NCBI GenBank assembly: GCA_041396705.1
Contig: JAWKYB010000011.1
Span: 124,001 to 188,000, forward strand
DNA length: 64,000 nt
DNA from: Alphaproteobacteria bacterium
GTDB lineage: Bacteria > Pseudomonadota > Alphaproteobacteria > CALKHQ01
Reading direction: 5' to 3'
Below are positions 38,184-46,800 of this stretch, in pieces. A program made the translations under genes and the position numbers. The notes beneath the pieces were generated by a model. That model was not told the DNA's origin, did not search any database, and worked only from the letters and a program-made list of their open reading frames with translations. Position 1 is the stretch's first letter; each line of letters starts with the position of its first letter.

Positions 38184-39194
38184 GTGACAATCCCGGTCTC
38201 CTGGTCCGATGCCGACCGCAAGCTGCCGCCGATTGCCATTCTCGGCGTGCCGGTGGAGGCGGGCACGCACGAGCCGGGGCCGGCGATGGGGCCGGCGGCG
38301 CTGCGCACCGCGGGTCTGGCCGCCGCGCTGCGCGACCTCGGCCACGACGTCGAGGACCATGGCGACGTCCAGCCGGAAGGCGTCGGGCCGGCGCAGGTCG
38401 CGGTCGCCGGCAATGCCCGCAACCCGCAGCTGGTCGCCGAATGGACCCGCGCGCTCAGCGCCCGCGCACACACGCTGATGGCGGCCGGATATCTGCCGAT
38501 CTTCCTGGGCGGCGACCACACCATGGCGATGGGCAGCATCAACGGGGTCGCCCGCCACTGCCGCGAGCGCGGCCGCGACCTGTTCGTGCTGTGGCTGGAT
38601 GCCCATGCCGACTTCAACACCCCGGAGTCCTCGCCGTCGGGCAACCTGCACGGCATGCCGGTGGCGATGCTGTGCGGTGAGCCGGGGCTGGACTGGATGC
38701 TGGGCGACGAGCCGCGGGTGCCGCTGGACCCGCGCCGGATGATCCAGTTCGGCATCCGCTCGGTCGACCGGGTCGAGCGCGATGCGGTCAGCCGCCGCGG
38801 CGTCACCATCGTCGACATGCGCCAGATCGACGAGTTCGGCGTGCCGCTGCTGATGCGCCAGGTGCTGGACACGGTGCAGCAGGCCGGCGGCGTGCTGCAC
38901 GTCAGCCTCGACATCGATTTCCTCGACCCGTCGATCGCGCCGGCGGTCGGCACCACGGTCGCCGGCGGCGCCACCTATCGCGAGGCGCACCTGATCATGG
39001 AGATGCTGTACGACTCCGGGCTGGTGATCTCGCTGGACGTGGCCGAGCTCAACCCGTTCCTCGACGTGCGCGGGCAGAGCGCGAGGCTGCTGGTCGACCT
39101 GGTCGCCAGCCTGATGGGCCGGCGCATCATCGGCCGCCGCATCGCCGACCGGCCCGACGAGGGCTATTCGGAGCCGTCCTCCTCCGCCCGGTAG
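38184..39194 (+). CDS. Arginase (ureohydrolase family)
   Basis: A 336-residue member of the arginase/agmatinase family with the binuclear manganese site: GGDHTMAMGS (about 111), WLDAHADFNTP (about 134) and SLDIDFLDPSIAP (about 240), plus the substrate-loop NLHGMPVAM and late Glu in VAELNPFLD. The NTPESSPSGNLHG pattern fits arginase rather than agmatinase; it would hydrolyse arginine to ornithine and urea. GTG 38184 starts 3 bp after the NUDIX stop, so they are cotranscribed. The last 31 bp overlap the convergent peroxidase gene. Confidence 0.88.
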   Translation: MTIPVSWSDADRKLPPIAILGVPVEAGTHEPGPAMGPAALRTAGLAAALRDLGHDVEDHGDVQPEGVGPAQVAVAGNARNPQLVAEWTRALSARAHTLMAAGYLPIFLGGDHTMAMGSINGVARHCRERGRDLFVLWLDAHADFNTPESSPSGNLHGMPVAMLCGEPGLDWMLGDEPRVPLDPRRMIQFGIRSVDRVERDAVSRRGVTIVDMRQIDEFGVPLLMRQVLDTVQQAGGVLHVSLDIDFLDPSIAPAVGTTVAGGATYREAHLIMEMLYDSGLVISLDVAELNPFLDVRGQSARLLVDLVASLMGRRIIGRRIADRPDEGYSEPSSSAR

Positions 39195-40276
39195 CGGAAC
39201 GGCGACTGTAGCCGCTCGTCGGTGAGGAAGCCGTCGTCGGTCAGCGCCTCCAGGAAGGCGATCAGATCGGCGCGCTCGCCGGGCGTCAGCGCGAAGCCGG
39301 CGACCAGCGGCGAGGCCAGCGGCGAACGGGCGCCGTCGACGGCGGCCCGGCCGCCGGCGGCATAGGCGTCGACGACGGCATCCAGCGTCGCGATCGAGCC
39401 GTCGTGCATGTAGGGCGCGGTCACCGCCACGTTGCGCAGGCTGGGCGTGCGGAACCGGCCCATGTCGCCCGGCGCGCCGGTGCGGTCGATCAGCCCGCGG
39501 TTGCCGGCTGGCAGGCCGCCGGCGCCGTCGAGGTTGTAAAGGCCGGTGTTGTGGAAATGCGCGCCGGTCGCCGCGTCGGTGAAGTGCGGCGGCACGTGGC
39601 AGGCGACGCAGTGCAGCCGCTCGCTCGCGAACAGCGCCAGGCCGCGTTGCGCCGCCGCACTCATGGCACCGGCTTCGCCGTCGCGCGCGAAGCGGTCATA
39701 GGGGCTGTCGTCGGAGATCAGGGTGCGCTGGAACGCGGCCAGCGCCCGCTGGATCGAGGCGAAGTCGATGGCGCCGCCGGTCTCCGGAAAGGCGGCGGCG
39801 AACAGGCGGCGATAGACCGCGTCGCCCTCGAAGCGGCGCAGCACCTCGGCGCGCCGGCTGTCGGTCATCATCTCGACGATCGGCTCGCGGCCGAACAGCG
39901 GCGCGCTCGACTGGGTCTCCAGCGCCGTCTCGGCCGGGTCGGCCCAGGTCAGCACGGCGAAATAACCGACATTGGCCAGCCCCGGCGTGTTGCGCGGATG
40001 CGCCTGCCCGGTGCTGCCGATGGCGACCGGGCGGCCGTCGCTGAAGCCCAGTTCCGGCCGGTGGCAGGTGCCGCAGGACATGTAGCCCGGCCCGGACAGG
40101 CGCGAATCGAAGAACAGGTGCCGGCCCAGCTCCACCTTCGCCGGCGTGGTCGGGTTGTCGGCCGGCGCCGGCGGCGGCACCGCGCCGGGCCAGCCGGCGT
40201 CGCCGTCCTGTGCCGGCCCGGCCCACGGCGCCAGCAGCAGGAGCAGGGTGAGGATCGCGGTGGTGCGCTGTGCCAT
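39164..40276 (-). CDS. Di-haem cytochrome c peroxidase-family enzyme (MbnH-like)
   Basis: A 370-residue exported protein with a signal peptide ending WAGPAQ. It has two c-type haem sites, MSCGTCHRPELGFSDGR (about 72) and LHCVACHVPPHFTD (about 222). The spacing and blocks NTPGLANVGYF, FGREPIVEM, AFQRTLISDDSPYD, RFRTPSLRNVAVTAPYMHDG and ADLIAFLEALTDD match the bacterial di-haem peroxidase/MauG superfamily, closest in organisation to MbnH-like proteins. ATG 40276 is chosen over 40327 because it directly precedes the signal peptide. MbnH oxidises a tryptophan in its partner MbnP; no MbnP is adjacent, so that role is uncertain. Confidence 0.85.
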   Translation of the reverse strand: MAQRTTAILTLLLLLAPWAGPAQDGDAGWPGAVPPPAPADNPTTPAKVELGRHLFFDSRLSGPGYMSCGTCHRPELGFSDGRPVAIGSTGQAHPRNTPGLANVGYFAVLTWADPAETALETQSSAPLFGREPIVEMMTDSRRAEVLRRFEGDAVYRRLFAAAFPETGGAIDFASIQRALAAFQRTLISDDSPYDRFARDGEAGAMSAAAQRGLALFASERLHCVACHVPPHFTDAATGAHFHNTGLYNLDGAGGLPAGNRGLIDRTGAPGDMGRFRTPSLRNVAVTAPYMHDGSIATLDAVVDAYAAGGRAAVDGARSPLASPLVAGFALTPGERADLIAFLEALTDDGFLTDERLQSPFRYRAEEDGSE

Positions 40277-40369
40277 CGGCCGCTCCGGCGTTCGCGGCAG
40301 CGTCGGCGCATCGGCACGCAAATGCAAGACCTGGCCGGCGTCCCGGCGCCGGTCAGCGCGATGCCGCCG

Positions 40370-41539
40370 TCAGCCTTCGCTGGGCGTCAGCACCACCTTC
40401 ATCGCCCGGTCGATGTCGAAGGCGGTCGCCATCGCCTCCTCGACCCGGTCGAGCGGGAAGGCGTGGCTGACGAAGCGGTCGAGCGGGAAGCGGTCCTTGA
40501 AGCGGGCGAGCAGCCGCATGCTGTTCACATAGCCGGTCGGCGGATGGTTGGTCATGCCGATCAGGTTGATCTGGTTGGCGAGCAGGTGGCGGTGCGGATT
40601 GATCGGGATGTCGCCGACGTCGGCGAACACGCCGGCCACAACATAGGTGCCGCCGCGCCGCGCCATCTCCAGACCCTCGGGAATCGCTTCCGCCTCGCCG
40701 GTGCATTCGACGATCACGTCGGCGCCGCGGCCGTCGGTCAGCGCGCGCACCGCCTCCACCCGCTCGGCCCGGCTGGCGCCGGCGACGGCGATGGTGTGGT
40801 CGGCGCCGAAGTCGCGGGCCAGCGCCAGGCGGGATTGCGACCGGTCGAGCGCGATGATCCGCCCGGCGCCGAGGATGTGCGCCTTCAGCACGTGCAGCAG
40901 CCCCATCGGCCCGGTGCCCTGGATCACCACCGTGGCGCCGGAACCGAAGCCGTCGCCGGCCAGCGTGTAGAGCTGCTTGGCCTTGTCCAGGTTGTAGGTC
41001 ACCGCCATCAGCTCGGCCATCACCGCCAGCCGCGCGTCGAGTTCGTCGGGCACCTTGAACACGAAGGCGTCGGGCCGGACGTAGATGTAGTCGGCCCAGC
41101 CGCCCATCAGGTGCGGGGCCTCGTCGCTGCAGAAGGCGTTGCCGTAGCCGCGGATGTTCTGGCACAGCGGGAAGCCGAAGGTGTTGCGGCAGTACCAGCA
41201 TTTGCCGCACAGGATGTCGGGGCACATCACCACCCGGTCGCCGACCGCGAGCGGCTGGCCGGAATATTCCAGCGACGTCGCCGCCGCCTTGCCGATCTCG
41301 GCGACGGTGCCGACGACCTCGTGCCCGGGGATCAGCGGGAACGGGGTGTGGGATTCGGCCGGGGTGCCGGCATATTGCACCGTCTCGCCGCGATAGGTGT
41401 GTTTGTCGGTACCGCAGATGCCGCACATCTCCAGCTTCATCACCATCGCGTCGGCGCCGACGTCGGGATAGGGATAGTCGCGCAGCTCCAGCCGCCCCGG
41501 CGCCGTCATCACCGCGGCGCGCACCCGGTCGTTGCGCAT
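40370..41539 (-). CDS. Zinc-dependent medium-chain alcohol dehydrogenase
   Basis: A 389-residue MDR enzyme. The catalytic zinc ligands are in MCGICGTDKHTY and PGHEVVGTV. The structural zinc cysteines are in CPDILCGKCWYCRNTFGFPLC, read as a CGKCWYC cluster with a larger than usual insert. The NAD-binding motif is VVIQGTGPMGLLHVLKA with DRSQSRLALARDFGADHTI. It oxidises an unidentified alcohol or polyol. GGGGAGG precedes ATG 41539. It runs in the same direction as the arsenic genes but 102 bp downstream of acr3, and nothing in it suggests arsenic chemistry. Confidence 0.87.
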   Translation of the reverse strand: MRNDRVRAAVMTAPGRLELRDYPYPDVGADAMVMKLEMCGICGTDKHTYRGETVQYAGTPAESHTPFPLIPGHEVVGTVAEIGKAAATSLEYSGQPLAVGDRVVMCPDILCGKCWYCRNTFGFPLCQNIRGYGNAFCSDEAPHLMGGWADYIYVRPDAFVFKVPDELDARLAVMAELMAVTYNLDKAKQLYTLAGDGFGSGATVVIQGTGPMGLLHVLKAHILGAGRIIALDRSQSRLALARDFGADHTIAVAGASRAERVEAVRALTDGRGADVIVECTGEAEAIPEGLEMARRGGTYVVAGVFADVGDIPINPHRHLLANQINLIGMTNHPPTGYVNSMRLLARFKDRFPLDRFVSHAFPLDRVEEAMATAFDIDRAMKVVLTPSEG

Positions 41540-41641
41540 CGGCCGTCCTCCCCACCAGCGTTCGCCGCGGCGCCGTCTCGCCGTGCGGCTGCTGCCGCCA
41601 GACTAGCGCAGGCCGGCCGTCGGCCGCCGCAGGAATCGACG

Positions 41642-42721
41642 CTAGCGCGCCGCGGGGAAATGCCGGCGGGTGCGGTTGGCGAAGGCGACCAGCGACAGCA
41701 TCACCGGCACCTCGACCAGCACGCCGACGACGGTGGCCAGCGCGGCGCCGGATTCGAGCCCGAACAGGCTGATCGCGACCGCCACCGCCAGCTCGAAGAA
41801 GTTGGAGGTGCCGATCAGGGCGCAGGGGGCCGCCACCTCGAACGGCACCCGCCATGCCCAGGCGGCGCCGTAGGCGAGGGCGAAGATGCCGTAGGACTGG
41901 ATCAGCAGCGGGATCGCGATCAGCGCGATCACCAGCGGGCGGTCGAGAATCACCTGGCCCTGGAAGCCGAACAGCAGCACCACGGTGGCCAGCAGGCCGA
42001 GCACGGAGAACGGCTTAACCGCCGCGGTGAAGCGGGCCACCGCCGCCCGGCCGTTGCCGCGGCGCGCCCCGCGGCGGGTCAGCATGCGGCGGGTGGCGGC
42101 GCCGGCGATCAGCGGGATCACCACGTAGAGGCCGACCGACAGCAGCAGCGTCTGCCAGGGCACCGCGATGTCGGTGACGCCGAGCAGCAGGGCGACGATC
42201 GGCGCGAACGCGACGATCATGACGATGTCGTTCACCGACACCTGCACCAGGGTGTAGTTCGGGTCGCCGCGGGTCAGCTGCGACCAGACGAACACCATCG
42301 CGGTGCAGGGCGCGGCGCCGAGCAGGATCAGGCCGGCGATATACTGCTGCGCATCGGCCGGCGCGATCAGGTCGGCGAACAGCAGCTCGAAGAACAGCAC
42401 GCCGAGGCCGGCCATGGTGAACGGCTTGACCAGCCAGTTGACCGCCAGCGTTATGATCAGGCCGCGCGGCCGGTCGGCGATGTGGCCCAGGCTTGCGAGG
42501 TCGACGTTGACCATCATCGGATAGACCATCGCCCAGATCAGCACCGCGACGACCAGGTTGACGTGGGCGTACTCCCAGCCGGCCAGCGTGCCGAACAGGC
42601 CGGGCAGCAGGCTGCCCAGCCCGATGCCGGCGGCGATGCACAGGGCGACCCAGACCGACAGCCACTTCTCGAAGAAGCCGATGCCGCCCGGCGCCGCTGC
42701 GGCGGTCGTGTCGGAAGCCAT
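41642..42721 (-). CDS. acr3: ACR3-type arsenite efflux permease
   Basis: A 359-residue inner-membrane protein with ten predicted helices. It carries the ACR3 signatures: VNVDLASLGHIADRP, VNWLVKPFTMAGL, the conserved cysteine in LLGAAPCTAMVFVWS, QVSVNDIVMI and AAPCALIGTSNFFELAVA. ACR3 exports arsenite using the proton gradient. It follows arsC after 3 bp and lies in an arsR-arsC-acr3 operon, where ArsC supplies arsenite. Start ATG 42721. Confidence 0.94.
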   Translation of the reverse strand: MASDTTAAAAPGGIGFFEKWLSVWVALCIAAGIGLGSLLPGLFGTLAGWEYAHVNLVVAVLIWAMVYPMMVNVDLASLGHIADRPRGLIITLAVNWLVKPFTMAGLGVLFFELLFADLIAPADAQQYIAGLILLGAAPCTAMVFVWSQLTRGDPNYTLVQVSVNDIVMIVAFAPIVALLLGVTDIAVPWQTLLLSVGLYVVIPLIAGAATRRMLTRRGARRGNGRAAVARFTAAVKPFSVLGLLATVVLLFGFQGQVILDRPLVIALIAIPLLIQSYGIFALAYGAAWAWRVPFEVAAPCALIGTSNFFELAVAVAISLFGLESGAALATVVGVLVEVPVMLSLVAFANRTRRHFPAAR

Positions 42722-42724
42722 GGC

Positions 42725-43234
42725 CTAGGCCGATTCCGGCAGGTTGCGGCCGATCTCGCTCAGCCGCCGTTGCAGGCTCAGCCGGTCGAGCGCGGTCATC
42801 GGCAGGGCGACGAAGACCGAGATCCGGTTCGACAGCATCCGATAGGCGTCGGCGAAGGCCAGCCTGCGCTCGGCCTCGCTGCCCTCGGCCGCGGCCGGGT
42901 CGGGCACGCCCCAGTGCGCGGTCATCGGCTGGCCGGGCCAGACCGGACAGACCTCCGCCGCCGCGCTGTCGCAGACGGTGAAGACGAAATCCATCTTCGG
43001 CGCGCCGGGCGCCGCGAATTCGTCCCAGCTCTTCGAGCGGGCGAACGCGACGTCGTGGTTGAGCCTGCCCAGCAGGTCGAGCGCATAGGGGTGGACCGCG
43101 CCCTTCGGGTGCGAGCCGGCCGAAAAGGCGACGAAGCGGCCGGCGCCCGCGCGGGCGAGGATCGCCTCGGCCAGGATCGAGCGCGCGGAGTTGCCGGTGC
43201 ACAGGAACAGGACGTTGTAGGGGCGCTCGGCCAT
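42725..43234 (-). CDS. arsC: Arsenate reductase, low-molecular-weight phosphatase type
   Basis: A 169-residue protein with the phosphatase loop LFLCTGNSARSILAEAIL (CX5R) near residue 10 and later cysteines in FTVCDSAAAEVCPVWPG. These fit thioredoxin- or mycothiol/glutaredoxin-type arsenate reductases that relay electrons through a cysteine cascade. ATG 43234 gives the normal N-terminus (MAERPYNVLFLC). It is second in the operon, 17 bp after arsR, and reduces arsenate to arsenite for export by ACR3. Confidence 0.92.
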   Translation of the reverse strand: MAERPYNVLFLCTGNSARSILAEAILARAGAGRFVAFSAGSHPKGAVHPYALDLLGRLNHDVAFARSKSWDEFAAPGAPKMDFVFTVCDSAAAEVCPVWPGQPMTAHWGVPDPAAAEGSEAERRLAFADAYRMLSNRISVFVALPMTALDRLSLQRRLSEIGRNLPESA

Positions 43235-43251
43235 GTCGGCTTTCTCCAAAG

Positions 43252-43584
43252 TCAGCAGCGGCAGACCACCGCGTCGAGCACCGGCCGGCACAGGTCGGGC
43301 CGGCCGCCGCAGCAGTCTTCCATCAGGAAGCCGAGCAGGCCGCGCATGCCGTCGAAGTCGGCGGCATAGCGGATGCTGCGGCCGTCGCGGCTGGCGCGGA
43401 TCAGGCCCGCGCGCGCCAGGATGGCCAGGTTGGCCGACATGGTGTTCTGCCGCACCCCGAGCCGCGCCCCGATCTCGCCGGCGGGCAGCCCTTCGGCGCC
43501 TGCCCGCACCAGCAGCCGGAACACGTCCAGCCGGGTCTCGTGCGCAAGCGCGGCCAGCGCGTCCAGGGTTCCTATCTTATCCAT
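43252..43584 (-). CDS. arsR: ArsR-family arsenic-responsive repressor
   Basis: A 110-residue winged-helix repressor: LDALAALAHETRLDVFRLLV, then the recognition region ARLGVRQNTMSANLAILARAGLI and wing SRDGRSIRYAA. The C-terminus carries five cysteines in MEDCCGGRPDLC and VVCRC, a likely As(III) site; this resembles the C-terminal thiolate sites of some ArsR proteins rather than the classical CVC helix motif. First gene of arsR-arsC-acr3. Its ATG lies within a perfect 8-5-8 palindrome, a probable autoregulatory operator. Confidence 0.93.
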   Translation of the reverse strand: MDKIGTLDALAALAHETRLDVFRLLVRAGAEGLPAGEIGARLGVRQNTMSANLAILARAGLIRASRDGRSIRYAADFDGMRGLLGFLMEDCCGGRPDLCRPVLDAVVCRC

Positions 43585-43597
43585 ATATCATGGATAA
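43577..43597. promoter_or_regulatory. Candidate ArsR operator overlapping the arsR start codon
   Basis: TTATCCAT (43577-43584) and ATGGATAA (43590-43597) form a perfect inverted repeat around ATATC, an AT-rich island in very GC-rich DNA. The arsR ATG is 43582-43584, so bound repressor would cover the start of its own gene. Confidence 0.6.
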
Positions 43598-43836
43598 TCG
43601 ATATTGAATTCGGCGACAAGGGGCGGCGCGATGGCGGCCCGAACGCCGCGGCGGGCGCGCGGTGGGGTCGATGCCGATGGATCGATCTCACCGCCATTTT
43701 TCTGTCTGAATGTTTAGTATAAATCCGGTCGATTGCAGCGTGGCCGAGTCCGGGCGGTGCCGGGTGCACAGCGGAGCCGGCGACGCGAAGGCGGCCACGG
43801 CATGGTCACCCCGATTTCCCGGCTTCAGAGGTCCGC

Positions 43837-46800
43837 TTGAGCGGAACGGTCAAGCTCGCGCGGACCGAATATGGTGTCGCCGAGACGGCCGGCACGCTTG
43901 CCGTCGAGATCGTGCGCACCGGCGACCTGTCCGGGCCGGCCACCGTGCAATACGGACTCACCGCCGACACTGCGACGGCCGGCGCCGACTATTTCGCGCT
44001 CGACGGTTTCGTCGTCATGGACGCCGGCGTGGCCAGCGTGACCGTGTCGGTCGCGATCCTGGACGATGCGCTGGCCGAACCCACCGAGACCTTCGTGTTT
44101 TCGCTGGTCAATGTGGAGGACGGCGGCTTGCTGGCGCCGCGCACCGCGCGGATCGCCATCCTCGACGACGAGAATCCGGCGGTCGACCCGCCGCAGCCGC
44201 CGCTGGTCTCCGACTATCATGTCGACCAGGTCTCGGTGCTGACCGGGCTCGACCAGCCGATTGCGCTCGAATTCGCACCGCAGGACCCGAATCTCGTCTA
44301 CGTCGCCGAGAAGGGCGGCGTGATCGCCGCCTACCATCTCGACGACGGCAGCCTGGTCTCGGTCGTCGCCGACCTGTCAGCGGCGACCAACGCCGCTCTC
44401 GACCGCGGGTTGCTCGACATCGCGCTGCATCCGAACTTCCCGGCCGATCCCTACATCTACGCCTTTTACGTCGTCGACCCGCCGGATACCGCGGCCGAGA
44501 CGGGAAATGCCGGGCCGGACGGCGGCGGCAACCGCTTCGCCCAGGTGGTGCGGATGACCGCCGACGCGACAACCGGCTATACCACCGTGGTCGCCGGCAG
44601 CACGGTCGTGCTGGTCGGCGCTGCGGGGCAGACCCTGGCCGACATCGGCGGCGGCGGCCACGTCGACAGCACGTCCGACCTCGGCCAGCCTGCTTCCGAC
44701 ATCCTCGACGCCAGCGACCCCGACAACCCGGTCTACCGGCAGGACTACATCAAGGTCGATTCGCGCAGCCACGCCGGCGGGTCGCTGGCCTTCGGGCCGG
44801 ACGGCATGCTCTATGTCGGCATCGGCGACGGCACCTCGTTCGACGCAACCGATCCGCGCACCGTCAGCGTGCAGCAACTGGACAGCCTGTCCGGCAAGAT
44901 CCTGCGCATCGACCCGATGACCGGCGCCGGCCTGGCCGACAATCCGTTCGTGACGGCGGAAACCGACCTGGACAGCAACCGCGCCAAGGTCTGGCAGCTC
45001 GGCCTGCGCAACCCCTTTTCCATTGCCTTCGACGACGCCGGCCACCTGTTCATCACCGACACGGGCTGGAACAGCTACGAAGAGATCGATACCGGGCCGG
45101 CCGGCGCGAATTTCGGCTGGCCGTTCTTCGAGGGCGCCGACGGCGGCACCCTGGCGCAGCCGCCCGGCTATAGCGGCCTGCCCGCGGCCCAGGCGTTCTA
45201 TGCCCTGGTCGCCGGCGGTGCGGTGTCCGTGACCGCGCCCTATCGCGCCTTCGCCCATGTCGAGGCGGAGCCCGGTTACCAGGTCCAGGCCATCACCGGC
45301 GGCGAGGTGGTCTATCGCGGCGACCGCTATCCCGATGCGCTGATCGGCGATTTCTTCTTCGCCGACGCGGTGCAGGGCGAGGTCTATGCGGTCGATTCCG
45401 CCGACCCGAACACCGTGAAGTACCTGTTCAGCAGCACGTCCGGCTTCGGTCCGGTCGATTTCGTGCTCGGCCCGGACGGCTATGTCTACTACGCCGACCT
45501 TGTCGGCGGCGCGGTCGGCCGGATCGAGATCAGCGCCGACGTGGCTGGGATCCGGTTCGGCACGGCGGCGGCCGACAGCCTGGACGGCACGGCCGCCGCC
45601 GACGTGATCGACGCGCTGGGCGGTGCCGACACGGTCGACGGCCTCGCCGGCGCCGATGTCATCGACGGCGGCACCGGCGGCGACCGGCTGGTCGGCGGGC
45701 TGGGCGACGACCAGGTCCGCGGCGGCGACGGCGACGACGAGATCTTCGGCGACGCCTATGGCTGGGACTCGCCCGGCGACGGTGCCGACCTATTGCTCTG
45801 CGAGGCCGGAAACGACGCGATCTATGGCGGCACGGGTGCCGACACCGCCTTCGGCGGCGACGGAAACGACCGGGTCTACGGCAACGCCGGCAACGACACC
45901 GCCTATGGCGGTGCCGGCGACGACCTGCTGCGCGGCGACCTGGGCGACGACGTGCTGTCCGGCGAGAGCGGCAACGACTCCCTGGCTGGCGACCACGGCG
46001 TCGACACCCTGCTGGGCGGCGCCGGCGACGACACCCTGAACGGCGGCCGCGACGGCGACACGCTGACCGGCGGCCTGGGCGCCGATTTCTTCGACCACGA
46101 CGGGGTGACGGCCGGCGGCGCGGACGGCGGCGTCGACACGATCGTCGACTACCGTTTCGGCGAGGGCGACAGCGTGCGCGGCGACGCGGCGGTGCAGGCA
46201 GGTGCCGACACCCGCGTCCTCGATGCCGACGGCGACCCGATTTTCGTCATCCCCGGCTATGACGCGGCGACGCAGGGGCTGCTGCTGCGCCCGTTCGCCG
46301 GCGCCACCCTGGCCCCGGTCGCGCTCGCGCTCGACAATGTCGCGGTCTCCGAGAACGCCTTCATCGGCGCCGTTGTCGGTCGGTTCGGCACACTGGACTG
46401 GGATACGCCGGCCGGCCACAGCTATGCGCTGACCGGGCCGGCCGCCGCGCTGTTCGCGGTCGACGGTGACGCGCTGGTGGTGGCCGACCTGCTCGACTAC
46501 GAAACCGCGCCGCTGCTGCAGCTGACGGTGACGGCAACTGACATCGACGGCAACGGTCTCGCCGCCGACTTCGTGGTCGCCGTGGCCGACGGCATGGACC
46601 CGGCGCGGATCGACGGCACGGCCTTCACCGATTCCCTGACCGGTGGCGACGGCCCGGACCTGATGCGCGGCCTGGGCGACGACGACATCCTGGCCGGTGG
46701 CCTGGGCGCGGATTCGGTGCTCGGCGGCGCCGGCGACGACCTGATCTTCGGCGACGCCGCCGGATGGGACTCGCCCGGCGAGGGCGCCGACCTGTTGTGG

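Noticed and set aside
39404..43369. 1321-codon open frame on the + strand across the peroxidase, dehydrogenase and arsenic genes
   Set aside because: Antisense shadow of four recognisable genes; composition is typical of complement frames in GC-rich DNA.
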